The position numbers and the translations under genes were made by a program. DNA of 21,301 nucleotides from Opitutaceae bacterium (GTDB lineage: Bacteria; Verrucomicrobiota; Verrucomicrobiia; Opitutales; Opitutaceae): positions 1-21,301 of the forward strand of contig RGAX01000019.1 in the NCBI GenBank assembly GCA_009919985.1. Reading direction: 5' to 3'. Shown here piece after piece: positions 1-9,860 of the stretch (its first letter is position 1; the number at the start of each line of letters is the position of its first letter). A model generated the notes under the pieces. That model worked only from the letters and a program-made list of their open reading frames with translations, did not search any database and was not told the origin of the DNA.

Positions 1-87
1 TTCGCGCTCGGTCCACACGCCATGCGCCGTTCGCACCGCCGTGCGAAACGCCAACCGATACCGCCGAAACTGAAACCTAAGTCGCAT
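1..87 (-). CDS. menC: o-succinylbenzoate synthase-like protein, N-terminal 29 codons only (window edge)
   Basis: Reading the minus strand from an ATG at 87 gives an open frame that runs off the left edge. The residues end in RTAHGVWTERE, preceded by a run of Arg/Phe/Tyr. That pattern matches the start of the enolase-superfamily o-succinylbenzoate synthase/dipeptide epimerase group, where an 'R-TAHG-W-ERE' segment of the N-terminal capping domain contacts substrate. A GGAG Shine-Dalgarno (minus strand, at 93-96) sits 5 nt before the ATG, which supports this start. If menC, it would make o-succinylbenzoate for menaquinone. Only the start is visible, so the catalytic barrel cannot be checked; an L-Ala-D/L-Glu epimerase is the main alternative. 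It is divergent from guaB across a 170-bp gap in which I see no other gene. Confidence 0.55.
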   Translation of the reverse strand, partial: MRLRFQFRRYRLAFRTAVRTAHGVWTERE

Positions 88-257
88 AAATTCTCCGCCC
101 AACAAACCCACCGCGCCCACCAACGCAACGCTCCGCACCAACTCCTTTCGAGGACCCCGTCCTTCCCCGGTACCGCTCCGCCTGCCGCCGTTCAGTAGCA
201 TTTTAGCAGATATCCGAATTTCTGTTTGCGCTCTTCGCCTCCCGCCCTACTCCGTTC

Positions 258-1853
<1,596 letters not shown>

Positions 1854-1880
1854 AATCACTCTTCGGTGCGCGCCGTGGGT

Positions 1881-1897
1881 TCACGCCGGCCGCGTGA
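1881..1897. terminator. Small hairpin over the tgt stop, between convergent guaB and tgt
   Basis: TCACGC and GCGTGA form a 6-bp stem around a 5-nt loop, with the tgt stop codon in the stem. There is no T-tract on either side, so termination is only a possibility. Confidence 0.25.
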
Positions 1898-3866
1898 ATT
1901 GCGGATGCTGCTCGATGCGGCGTTCAAATTTAGCCCGCGCTTCCATCGGCAAACTCGCCGGAAACTTCGCGTCACTCCGGCGCCAGCGCGCGAGCCAATC
2001 AGCGCCGAGCAGCTTCGGCGCATCTTTTCGGTGGTGCAGCCCATCGAGCCGCGTCATCGCCACGGTCGTGGCCGCACGCGGCCCAGTGCTCACGCCTTCG
2101 CCGACAAAAAAACCTCCGGCGAGCAAGGCCACGCGCACCGCCGTTGCCGAAGAGTAGGTGAACAACTCCGCCGCCTTCGCGCCGCAATGGGCAAACATGC
2201 GCTCAAACACCGCCGGCACCCAGAGCGCCGAATCCGTTTTGGTGGAAAACGGATCGTAAAAAATCACATCCGGCGCAGGCGTTGCGGAAAATTTTTCGAG
2301 AAAATCCCCATGATGTAGCTCCCACGCCCATTTGCCCGAGGCGTGCGACCAGCGCCCGTGTTCCAGCAACGCGTGAGGCGCACCGTGTCTAAGATGCGGA
2401 AAAAACGTCGCGTGCTTTGCCGCCAACCGCAACGGATCCAAATCACATTCGAAACTCACCATCCGCACGGGCCGCAGTGCATCGACCCCATTTTTTTCGA
2501 GTACTTTTTCGAAACAATGAAGCGCTGCCATCGCGTTGGACGCCGCGCCAAGACCCACGTCCCAGATCACGAGTTCCTCGCTTGGCGCGGGTTGATCTGC
2601 ATGCTGCACGAGGCGGCGGCCAAGATCGGATTGTTGCACGTAAACTCGCTCTGCCTCGTCGCTGGGGCGATTCACCGAGTGCATCACTTCGCCTGAACTA
2701 AGTTGGCTGGCGGGCTTCTGCCGTTTTTGCGGCACACTGGGATTATCATCGTCGGAACGCGCAAGCTCCGGGCGCTGGCATTCGTAGTAGGCCGCGAAAT
2801 CTCCCGCAAGAATGCTGGTGCGCATCTCCCGCATCAGGCGGTGATAAAACGCCATGTTATGCGTCGCCAACAGATGCCAACCGAGCATCTCGTCGGATTT
2901 CACCAGATGATGAAGATAAGCGCGCGAGAAATTTTTGCACGTGTGACAGTCGCACTTCGCATCGAGCGCAGCTTCGTCGAATTTGTAGCAAGCCCTAGAC
3001 ATCCGGAGTTTGCCATGCGAAGAAAACACCGTACCGCGCTGCGCAAGCTGCGAGGGGATGATACAGTCAAACATGTCCACGCCCCGGTGTACCGCTTCTA
3101 AGATATCAATCGGCGTGCCGACGCCCATCAGGTAGCGCGGCAGATTTTTCGGGAGAAAATCGGTCACGAAACCGGTGAATTCATAGCGCTCCGCATGCGT
3201 CTCGCCGACCGCCAGTCCGCCAATGGCGAGTCCGTCGAAGGGTAATTTCGTAAGATAAGCCGCGCTCTTTTTGCGCAGGTCGTGGTGACAGGCGCCTTGC
3301 ACGATCCCAAACATCGCTTGCGGGCCGTCGCCGCGGGCGCGCAACGAGCGCTCCGCCCAACGGTGCGTGAGGTGCATCGCCGCTTCAGCCTGATCGTAAG
3401 GCGCCGTCGAGGGAATGCATTGGTCGAGGACCATGTTGATGTCGCTACCGATCGCCCGTTGCATCGCGACGCTCGACTCGGGTGAAAGCATATAATGCGT
3501 GCCGTCGACGTAGCTTTTGAAGCGCGCACCTTCCTCATTCATATGACGCTCACCAGGGAGTGAAAAAATCTGAAACCCGCCGGAGTCCGTCAGCACCGGA
3601 CCGTCCCAATTCATAAAACGGTGAATTCCGCCAAATTTCTTAAACACCTCCGGACCGGGCCGGAGCAAAAGATGGTACGTGTTCGCCAACAAGACGCGCG
3701 CGCCGGTCGCCTTGAGCGACTCGACGGTCTGTCCTTTCACGGTCGCCTGCGTGCCCACGGGCATGAAGATCGGCGTCTGCACTTCGCCGTGCAGCGTAGT
3801 AAACGTGCCCGCGCGCGCTTTCGAGCCGACGGATTCTTTCTGCAACTGGAAATTGAGGCGCGACAT
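1881..3866 (-). CDS. tgt: tRNA-guanine(34) transglycosylase fused to an MnmC/MnmD-like methyltransferase domain
   Basis: Tgt exchanges guanine-34 of GUN anticodons for the queuine precursor. Counting from the chosen ATG at 3866 (661 aa), residues 1-365 are a full Tgt domain: TDSGGFQ with Asp94, LDQC with Asp148/Cys150, VQG with Gln190, GGLAVGE at 216-222, nucleophile Asp267 in MFDC, and zinc ligands Cys305, Cys307, Cys310 and His336. A hydrophilic linker (about 366-405) leads to a second domain of about 200 residues with a Rossmann-type SAM motif (WDVGLGAASNAM, 435-446), an acidic strand end at Glu473 and a VIFYDPF box at 534-540. These resemble the tRNA U34 methyltransferase domain of MnmC (DUF752). 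Typical Tgt is about 375 aa. An upstream in-frame start at 3929 would add 21 residues unlike the family, so 3866 is preferred. The methyltransferase assignment is by motif only. Confidence 0.9.
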   Translation of the reverse strand: MSRLNFQLQKESVGSKARAGTFTTLHGEVQTPIFMPVGTQATVKGQTVESLKATGARVLLANTYHLLLRPGPEVFKKFGGIHRFMNWDGPVLTDSGGFQIFSLPGERHMNEEGARFKSYVDGTHYMLSPESSVAMQRAIGSDINMVLDQCIPSTAPYDQAEAAMHLTHRWAERSLRARGDGPQAMFGIVQGACHHDLRKKSAAYLTKLPFDGLAIGGLAVGETHAERYEFTGFVTDFLPKNLPRYLMGVGTPIDILEAVHRGVDMFDCIIPSQLAQRGTVFSSHGKLRMSRACYKFDEAALDAKCDCHTCKNFSRAYLHHLVKSDEMLGWHLLATHNMAFYHRLMREMRTSILAGDFAAYYECQRPELARSDDDNPSVPQKRQKPASQLSSGEVMHSVNRPSDEAERVYVQQSDLGRRLVQHADQPAPSEELVIWDVGLGAASNAMAALHCFEKVLEKNGVDALRPVRMVSFECDLDPLRLAAKHATFFPHLRHGAPHALLEHGRWSHASGKWAWELHHGDFLEKFSATPAPDVIFYDPFSTKTDSALWVPAVFERMFAHCGAKAAELFTYSSATAVRVALLAGGFFVGEGVSTGPRAATTVAMTRLDGLHHRKDAPKLLGADWLARWRRSDAKFPASLPMEARAKFERRIEQHPQFTRPA

Positions 3867-3999
3867 GGTGTGGATTAAAACGGACCGCAAAGGGCCCAGC
3901 CGGTAATTAGGAAAAACTTTCCGCCTCATGCGAAGCCCATTGTTTGAATAGGCTACGGTTAGAGTTTGCCCCGTTTCGCGGCTCTTTTATCCACGTTGG

Positions 4000-5637
4000 A
4001 TGCGACCCCTCGCGCTTGTCCTCGTCTTCTCGTCCGCGCTGCTCCGCGGACTCAGTCTTACCAACGCCACCGCGGCAGACACGACCCGCAGCGATTGGGG
4101 CGCGACGTTGTTTCAGGTGCATTGCGCGGTCTGTCACGAGGCCAGTGGCCAGGGTATCGCCCCGGTCTTCCCGCCGCTCGCGCGCTCGGATTATCTGATG
4201 GCCGACAAAACCCGCAGCATCCGGATCGTACTTCAAGGGCTCAGCGGTCCGATCAAGGTCAACGGCGTCGAGTACAACAGCGTCATGAACCTGTTTCAGC
4301 CGCTCAACGATGATCAAGCCGCGGCGATTCTCACTTATGTGCGCAACGCGTGGGGCAACGCCGGCGAGGCCGTGACGCCCTCCGAGGTCGCGCAGGTCCG
4401 CGCCGAACTCAACGCCGGCGCCAAACAAAAACCAGACCCGTTTGCCCCGTTGCCCGCGGTACCCGCCGGCTTTCGGCTGCGCGAGGTGGCCCGACTTCCA
4501 GCCAACGGCGTTCGCCTGGCCACGATTCCTGGCGTCAACTGGCTCCTTGTCCTCAACGAAGGCGGCGATCTTTATCGGTTGGATACCGGCACCGGCAAAG
4601 TTGAGCGCGTGCTCGCCGCCAAAGATTACGCTGAAGTCACCGCCGGTTCTTTTGCCGTGCTCGGACTGACGATCGACTCCGCGCGTCGGCTTTACGTAGT
4701 CACCAATCAGCAGTTCCCCCAAAAGCCGCATCACCTCAATCGCGTCATCATCTTCCGCTCGGCTCCACTTGATGCCTCCGGTCAACCCACGGCACTCAAG
4801 CCTTGGCTGCGCACGAGCTATCCTTGGGGCAATAACTACTACAATCACGGCGTCGGCCACATCGCCCAAGGGCCAGATGGTTTTATGTATGTGAGCAGTG
4901 GCGCGCGCACCGATGGCGGAGAGACCGACGGCGGTGGGGCGGGCCGTTCCTCGATTTATTGGAAAGGCGGCGAAACCGAAATCACCGCCGCGCTCTGGCG
5001 CGTCGATCCACGCAGCGAAGCTCCCACGATTGAGGTCTTCGCCCGCGGCATCCGCAACGCGTGGTCGTTCGCCTGGAATGATCGCGGCGAATTGTTTTCT
5101 GCCAGCAACGGTCCCGACGCGAACGTCCCCGAGGAACTCGATTTCGTGGAGCGCGGCAAACACTACGGCTTTCCTTACCAATTCGGCGACGCCCCCGCCG
5201 CCGCCAAACCTTATCCCTACACCCCCACAGCCCCAGCGGACCTCACCTTCACGCCGGCTCTGCGCAACTATGGCCCAGCGGGTGGCGGCACCGCTGATCG
5301 CCCGCTCGCATCCTTTAGTAACCACTCGTCACCTGCGGGCATGGTTTTTTGCGGCCCCGATTGGCCGGCCGCCTATCGCGGGAAATTTATCCTCGGTCGT
5401 TTCGGTAATTTTCTCGGTCAACCCGACGTCGGTTTCGACCTTCTCACCGTCGACCTTCAAAAAAATGCCGCCGGCATCTACGAGGCCCGCACCGAGACGT
5501 TCATCGCCCCACTCGCTCGCCCCATCGATCTACTGCAAGTCGGTCCCAAACTCTACATTCTCGAATACACCCGCCCCATCGGCACCCAAACCGGCCGTCC
5601 GATGACTCCAGGACGCGTCCTCGAGCTCAGTTGGTAA
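4000..5637 (+). CDS. Exported cytochrome c / PQQ-type sugar dehydrogenase (sorbosone/glucose dehydrogenase family) fusion
   Basis: Predicted to oxidise an aldose or related sugar outside the cytoplasm and pass electrons to its own haem. Residues 1-26 form a signal peptide (basic start, hydrophobic core, cleavage near ATAA-DT). A class I cytochrome c domain follows at about 32-120, with haem site CAVCH (Cys42, Cys45, His46) and a likely axial Met96. Residues from about 155 to 545 form a beta-propeller of the soluble glucose dehydrogenase/GSDH family: NHGVGHIAQGPDG around His283-His287, GIRNAWSFAW at 350-359, and HSSPAGMVF near 442-450. The cytochrome is N-terminal, whereas many PQQ enzymes carry it at the C-terminus. 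The lactonase gene begins 12 bp downstream, which suggests co-transcription. Substrate and PQQ dependence are inferred from the family. Confidence 0.85.
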   Translation: MRPLALVLVFSSALLRGLSLTNATAADTTRSDWGATLFQVHCAVCHEASGQGIAPVFPPLARSDYLMADKTRSIRIVLQGLSGPIKVNGVEYNSVMNLFQPLNDDQAAAILTYVRNAWGNAGEAVTPSEVAQVRAELNAGAKQKPDPFAPLPAVPAGFRLREVARLPANGVRLATIPGVNWLLVLNEGGDLYRLDTGTGKVERVLAAKDYAEVTAGSFAVLGLTIDSARRLYVVTNQQFPQKPHHLNRVIIFRSAPLDASGQPTALKPWLRTSYPWGNNYYNHGVGHIAQGPDGFMYVSSGARTDGGETDGGGAGRSSIYWKGGETEITAALWRVDPRSEAPTIEVFARGIRNAWSFAWNDRGELFSASNGPDANVPEELDFVERGKHYGFPYQFGDAPAAAKPYPYTPTAPADLTFTPALRNYGPAGGGTADRPLASFSNHSSPAGMVFCGPDWPAAYRGKFILGRFGNFLGQPDVGFDLLTVDLQKNAAGIYEARTETFIAPLARPIDLLQVGPKLYILEYTRPIGTQTGRPMTPGRVLELSW

Positions 5638-5649
5638 ACCGCCATTCCC

Positions 5650-6798
5650 ATGAACCTGCTCCGCGTAATTTTCTTTAGTTGCGTCATGCTCTCCTCGCTC
5701 CACGCCGTGACACCTACCGATTCCTTCGTTTACTTTGGCACCTACACCGCGGGAGCTAGCAAAGGCATCTACTGCTCGCGTCTCGATGTCGCCACCGGTC
5801 AACTTTCCCCCGCCGAACTCGTCGCGCCCGCTCAAGACCCCGCTTTTCTCGCGCTCCATCCCAACGGCCGATTTCTCTACGCCCTCGACGAGAGCGCCGA
5901 TGTAAAACGCACGCCCGGCCAAGGCCTCAAAGCCTACGCTCTCAACCCCACCAGCGGCACCCTCACATTACTCAACGAAATCTCCACCGGTAGCTCCGGC
6001 GCCTGCCACCTCGCCATCGACGCCACGGGCCAATCTCTTCTCTTGGCTAATTACGGCGGCGGCAGCGTCTCCGCCATGACCCTGCTCCCCGACGGCCGAC
6101 TCGGCGCGCTGGCCTCACTCATCCAGCACCAAGGCAAAAGCGTAAATCCCGATCGCCAAGAAGGCCCGCACCCGCACGGAGTTTATCCCTCGCCTAACAA
6201 CCGCTTTGTTTTCGTCCCCGACCTCGGACTCGACGCGGTCTTTTGTTACCTCCTCGACGCACCCAGCGCCAAACTCACGCAGAACACCATGATCGCAGGC
6301 ACCTCGCTCAAAGCCGGCTCCGGCCCGCGCCACCTCGTCTTTCATCCGAAGCAACCCTTCACTTACGTCATCAACGAGCTCTTCTGCACCGTGGACGCGT
6401 TTCACTACGATGCAGCCGGTTCGCTCAACCACCTCCAAACGATTTCCACGCTTCCTCCCGGCGAATCTGTCCCCAAAGGCACCAGCACCGCCGAAATCCA
6501 AGTCCACCCCAACGGCCACTTCCTTTACGGTTCCAATCGCGGCGCAAACACGCTGGTCGCTTATCGCATCGACGAAAAATCCGGCCAGCTCACCTACCTC
6601 GAAAGCGTCCCCACCCTCGGCCAGACCCCACGCCACTTCGCCCTCGACCCGAGCGGCACTTGGCTCCTCTCCGAAAACCAAGACTCCAACACGGTTACCG
6701 TCTTCCGCGTCGATCCCCAAACCGGCCGACTTATTACTACCGGACAACGCCTCACCGTGCCTTCGCCCGTCTGCGCCGTCTTTGTCCCGACGTCGTAA
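5650..6798 (+). CDS. Exported lactonase, 6-phosphogluconolactonase (YbhE/Pgl-type) beta-propeller family
   Basis: This 382-aa protein has the seven-bladed lactonase fold: repeated blade signatures such as FLALHPNGRFLYALDE, GPHPHGVYPSPNNRFVFVPD, GSGPRHLVFHPKQPF, NRGANTLVAYRID and GQTPRHFALDPSGTW. Family members hydrolyse 6-phosphogluconolactone or related aldonolactones. The first 19 or so residues look like a signal peptide (MNLLRVIFFSCVMLSSLHA), so it is probably exported. That argues against a role in the cytosolic pentose phosphate pathway and for opening a non-phosphorylated lactone. It follows the sugar dehydrogenase by 12 bp, so an oxidation-then-hydrolysis pair is the natural reading. 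No Shine-Dalgarno is visible. The 129 bp between it and purA show no gene. Confidence 0.87.
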   Translation: MNLLRVIFFSCVMLSSLHAVTPTDSFVYFGTYTAGASKGIYCSRLDVATGQLSPAELVAPAQDPAFLALHPNGRFLYALDESADVKRTPGQGLKAYALNPTSGTLTLLNEISTGSSGACHLAIDATGQSLLLANYGGGSVSAMTLLPDGRLGALASLIQHQGKSVNPDRQEGPHPHGVYPSPNNRFVFVPDLGLDAVFCYLLDAPSAKLTQNTMIAGTSLKAGSGPRHLVFHPKQPFTYVINELFCTVDAFHYDAAGSLNHLQTISTLPPGESVPKGTSTAEIQVHPNGHFLYGSNRGANTLVAYRIDEKSGQLTYLESVPTLGQTPRHFALDPSGTWLLSENQDSNTVTVFRVDPQTGRLITTGQRLTVPSPVCAVFVPTS

Positions 6799-6927
6799 TG
6801 CACATCGATTGGACCTGACCCGGGTAGGCCATTTTTCTGTTTGCCGTCCCCCCTCCCGCCCCGCTTTTCCTTTTCGGCAACAGGGGACGTTCCGCTCTAC
6901 GGGCCTGACTCGGTTGCACCGCAACCC

Positions 6928-8472
6928 ATGTCACTTCTTCCTTTTTCCAGCCAACTCATCGCCGATGTCGGTATCTCGCTCGGCGACGAGGGCAAAGGCC
7001 GTCTCATTCCCGAAGTCGCCGACGAACTTCGCGGCACGCCGCACGCCGTATCCGTCGTCCTGAAGGTCAACGGCGGCGCCAACTCGGGCCACACCGCCGG
7101 CGGCGTCAAACTGAACCTCCTACCCGCCGGCGTCGTCGTCCGTGACGCGGCGCATCTTTGTATCGGCGCCGGCGTCGTCGCTGATCCACGCAAAATCTGG
7201 TGGGAAACAAAGCCCCTCGAACTCAAAGGCCACGCCATCCTCTCCCGCCTAATGATCGATGAGCGCACGATGGTCACCGACCTCACGCATCGCCTCCTCG
7301 ATCTCGCTTGGGAAGATTACCGCGAAAAAGTCCTCGCCGAAGAGCCCCGCGGCTCGACTGGGCGCGGCATCACGCCCGCTTACACCGACGAAATTGGCCA
7401 GTGGCAGATGACGTACTCCGATTTCCTCGCTGGCCCCAACTTCTTCGCCCGCAAACTCGCCCAACGCGCCGACCGCGCCCTCCGTATCATCCAACACGTC
7501 TGCCGCGTCAGCCCAGAAACCTTCGCCGGTTTCTTCGACAAACTCACCACCGCCGAACTCCGCGCGAATGCCGAAGCCATCGAACTCGGGGTATTCACCA
7601 AGGAAGAATTCGATTTCACGCGCTTCCGCGGCGCGGCGCCTTTCACACTCAATCTGGATACCCTCACGCAAGTCACCTGGGACGCCGGCGTCGCCCTCGC
7701 GCCCAACATCGGCGAAGTCCGCGAGTTGATTCTGCGCGAGCTTCACGCCGGACGTACCATTATTGGCGAGTTTGGCCAAGCTTACTGGCTAGATAAACGC
7801 CACGGCTTCTCGCCCAACGTCACCGCCTCGCACACCTACACGCCCGAATTCTTCGAAAGCGCCGGCATACCCGTGCAACGCATCCACACCTTCGGCGTCG
7901 CCAAAGCCTACGACACCAAAGTTGGCACCCACACCTTTATCACGCAAATGGACGACGCGCACCCGCTCGCCATTAAGCTGAAGCAAATCGAATTCGGCAC
8001 CAGCACCGGCCGCCAACGCATGGTCGGCTGGTTCGACGCCGTGGAAAAAGGCGACGCCCTCCGCTACGGCGGTTTTCAAGACGTCATGATCAACAAGTCC
8101 GATGCGCTCACGCACTCCGGCGCGTGGTCGGGCGATTTGCTCATCTGCACCTCTTACCAAGACGCCGCGGGGAAAATCTATCGCCACGTCCCCCGCAACG
8201 AAGCCGTGCGCAAAACGCTCAAGCCTGTCTACACCGCGCATCCCGGTTGGACCGAAGATATTTCGAAAATCCGTCATTTCGCCGCACTCCCGCGCAACGC
8301 CCAGCGCTACGTCGCCGCGATGATGAAGGCTACGCTCGAGGTCGCCTACGCCGGCGAACCTTGGCCCAGCACCGAGAAACTCCCTAATCTTCGCTACCTC
8401 GGCGTCGGGCCAGAACCCTCGCAGATCATCAAAGACGTACCCGCCACGGCCGACCTTGTGAAACTCGTTTGA
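6928..8472 (+). CDS. purA: Adenylosuccinate synthetase, long divergent form
   Basis: Joins IMP and aspartate using GTP to make adenylosuccinate, the first step from IMP to AMP. The start at ATG 6928 places the P-loop-like motif near the N-terminus as expected (GDEGKG at 19-24, Asp20). A TTG 87 bp upstream is open but adds low-complexity residues. Other family marks are GHT with His55, STGRGI at 143-148, Gln284 in a variant EGAQG loop, the guanine-specificity motif NKSD at 389-392 (TKLD in E. coli), and HPGW at 438-441. Length is 514 aa against about 430, with extra sequence around residues 160-260. The aspartate-binding loop TTGRRRR of E. coli reads STGRQRM (359-365). The fold assignment is firm; standard substrate specificity is likely but not proven by the sequence. 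Confidence 0.87.
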   Translation: MSLLPFSSQLIADVGISLGDEGKGRLIPEVADELRGTPHAVSVVLKVNGGANSGHTAGGVKLNLLPAGVVVRDAAHLCIGAGVVADPRKIWWETKPLELKGHAILSRLMIDERTMVTDLTHRLLDLAWEDYREKVLAEEPRGSTGRGITPAYTDEIGQWQMTYSDFLAGPNFFARKLAQRADRALRIIQHVCRVSPETFAGFFDKLTTAELRANAEAIELGVFTKEEFDFTRFRGAAPFTLNLDTLTQVTWDAGVALAPNIGEVRELILRELHAGRTIIGEFGQAYWLDKRHGFSPNVTASHTYTPEFFESAGIPVQRIHTFGVAKAYDTKVGTHTFITQMDDAHPLAIKLKQIEFGTSTGRQRMVGWFDAVEKGDALRYGGFQDVMINKSDALTHSGAWSGDLLICTSYQDAAGKIYRHVPRNEAVRKTLKPVYTAHPGWTEDISKIRHFAALPRNAQRYVAAMMKATLEVAYAGEPWPSTEKLPNLRYLGVGPEPSQIIKDVPATADLVKLV

Positions 8473-8499
8473 TCCGCGCGAAGTTCCTCGCGGATCAAA
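8468..8499. terminator. Inverted repeat shared by the convergent purA and folC ends
   Basis: Perfect 11-bp arms TTTGATCCGCG (8468-8478) and CGCGGATCAAA (8489-8499) enclose a 10-nt loop. The purA stop lies in the left arm and the folC stop in the right arm. There is no long T-tract, so it could end transcription in either direction or just protect both 3' ends. Confidence 0.6.
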
Positions 8500-9814
8500 A
8501 ATCCTGCAACCGCCCCTCGCCGGGGCCACGTTGGGGCGCCAGCCGCGCCATGATTTCACCGAGCAGATAAATCGAGCCAGTCACGACCACGACGTCGTCC
8601 GGGCCGCCTACGTTGCAACGGTCCTCGCCCGGGAAAATTGTATCCACGCTCGAACGCACAATGCGTCCACCGCGCGCCGTGAACTCCGCCGGCACCAGTG
8701 TTTCCATTTCCGCAAAGCCACACGCACGCGCTTGCTGCGGTACGACACAATGAATTTCCGCCGCATAGTGACTGATCGTCTCCAATAACGGCCGCGCCCG
8801 AACCGCGCCCAAAACGCCCGTAACCACAATCGGCGCCCGTCCAGTCTCTTGCACCAGACGCGCCAGACTCGTTTCCAGTATCTGCGCGCCCTCAGGATTG
8901 TGCGAAGCATCAAGTACGACGAGTCGCCCACCGAGGCGGATGCGTTGCCAACGCCCCGGCCAATCCACGTGCAGCAAGCCCCTCGCGATCTGCGCTTCGT
9001 TGATCGACCAACGTCCAACTAACTCGCGCACGACGAGCGTAGCCGTGGCCGCGTTCCAACGTTGATAATCACCCTCCAGATTGGTCGGCGGATACCCCGC
9101 GAGTTCCGCGCCAAACACCTCACTCACGCTGACAAGACGTGAGCCACATTCCGCCGCACGCGCGCGAATCACGCGCTCCGCTGCCAGCGGTACGCGTCCC
9201 ATCACAACCGGCACCCCGGGTTTGATAATCCCGGCTTTCTCCGCGGCGATCAGCTCGACAGTGTGGCCCAGCATTTCGCAGTGATCTAGCCCAATAGACG
9301 TGATCACGCTTACGACCGGAGTAACAATGTTGGTCGCATCCAAGCGACCACCCATACCGACCTCGATCACGTTCACCTCGCAACTTTTACGCGCAAATTG
9401 CAGGAAAGCCATCGCTGTCATAAACTCAAAAAAACTCGGATGATCATCCACGCCGCCCGCGGCCGCGAGTTGCGCGGCGATCGGACGCAATTCCCGCGTG
9501 TACGCCATGATTTCCGACTCGGTCAAAATCTGGCGGTTCACTTGGACGCGTTCACCAAGGCGCACGAGATGAGGCGAGGTGTATAGACCGCGCCGCAATC
9601 CCGCTTCTTGGAAAATCGCATCCAACATCGCGGAGACGGAGCCCTTACCGTTAGTCCCCGCCACATGCACACACGGCACCGCGCGCTCTGGCTGCCCAAT
9701 CGCAGCCGCGAGCAGACGCATGCGATCGATACCGAACTTTAGCCCCTGGGCCTTGAGGCTAAAAAGATAGTCCTGCACCGCCGCATAGTCGGTCAGGGAG
9801 GGTTCGACAGACAT
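8495..9814 (-). CDS. folC: Bifunctional folylpolyglutamate/dihydrofolate synthase
   Basis: Adds glutamate to dihydropteroate and to folates, using ATP, in the cytosol. The 439-aa protein has the Mur-ligase-type order: P-loop GTNGKGS at 53-59, then YTSPHL, EVGMGGRLDATN, SIGLDHCEMLG, the AEKAGIIK segment with the lysine expected to be carbamylated, and DASHNPEG in the C-terminal domain. Length is normal for FolC. It is the last gene of the minus-strand group behind accD, and the accD-folC pairing is common in bacteria. A terminator-like hairpin lies directly before its ATG. Its stop codon sits inside the inverted repeat shared with purA. Confidence 0.94.
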   Translation of the reverse strand: MSVEPSLTDYAAVQDYLFSLKAQGLKFGIDRMRLLAAAIGQPERAVPCVHVAGTNGKGSVSAMLDAIFQEAGLRRGLYTSPHLVRLGERVQVNRQILTESEIMAYTRELRPIAAQLAAAGGVDDHPSFFEFMTAMAFLQFARKSCEVNVIEVGMGGRLDATNIVTPVVSVITSIGLDHCEMLGHTVELIAAEKAGIIKPGVPVVMGRVPLAAERVIRARAAECGSRLVSVSEVFGAELAGYPPTNLEGDYQRWNAATATLVVRELVGRWSINEAQIARGLLHVDWPGRWQRIRLGGRLVVLDASHNPEGAQILETSLARLVQETGRAPIVVTGVLGAVRARPLLETISHYAAEIHCVVPQQARACGFAEMETLVPAEFTARGGRIVRSSVDTIFPGEDRCNVGGPDDVVVVTGSIYLLGEIMARLAPQRGPGEGRLQDF

Positions 9815-9821
9815 GGACGGA

Positions 9822-9859
9822 CAAAAAACAGACCACCGCAGCTAGCCGGCGGTCGTGGT
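9822..9859 (-). terminator. Hairpin plus T-tract between accD and folC
   Basis: On the minus strand, GCGGT/ACCGC arms (9835-9839 and 9849-9853), with an outer ACC/GGT pairing after a 3-nt bulge, are followed by a run of six T (9822-9827). The folC ATG is only 7 nt beyond. It may be a partial terminator or attenuator. Confidence 0.45.
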
Positions 9860-9860
9860 T

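Noticed and set aside
3907..5325. 472-codon open frame antisense to the cytochrome c/sugar dehydrogenase gene
   Set aside because: Composition is a mirror of the GC-rich coding strand, no domain is recognisable, and the plus-strand gene has clear motifs throughout.
6928..8472. Idea that the divergent PurA is a phage PurZ (2-aminoadenine genome pathway)
   Set aside because: As I recall, PurZ replaces the first catalytic Asp, which is retained here as Asp20, and no phage genes, DatZ or MazZ-like partners are nearby.
7789..8559. 256-codon minus-strand frame across the purA end and folC end
   Set aside because: It crosses two convergent genes with strong family evidence and contains no recognisable domain.
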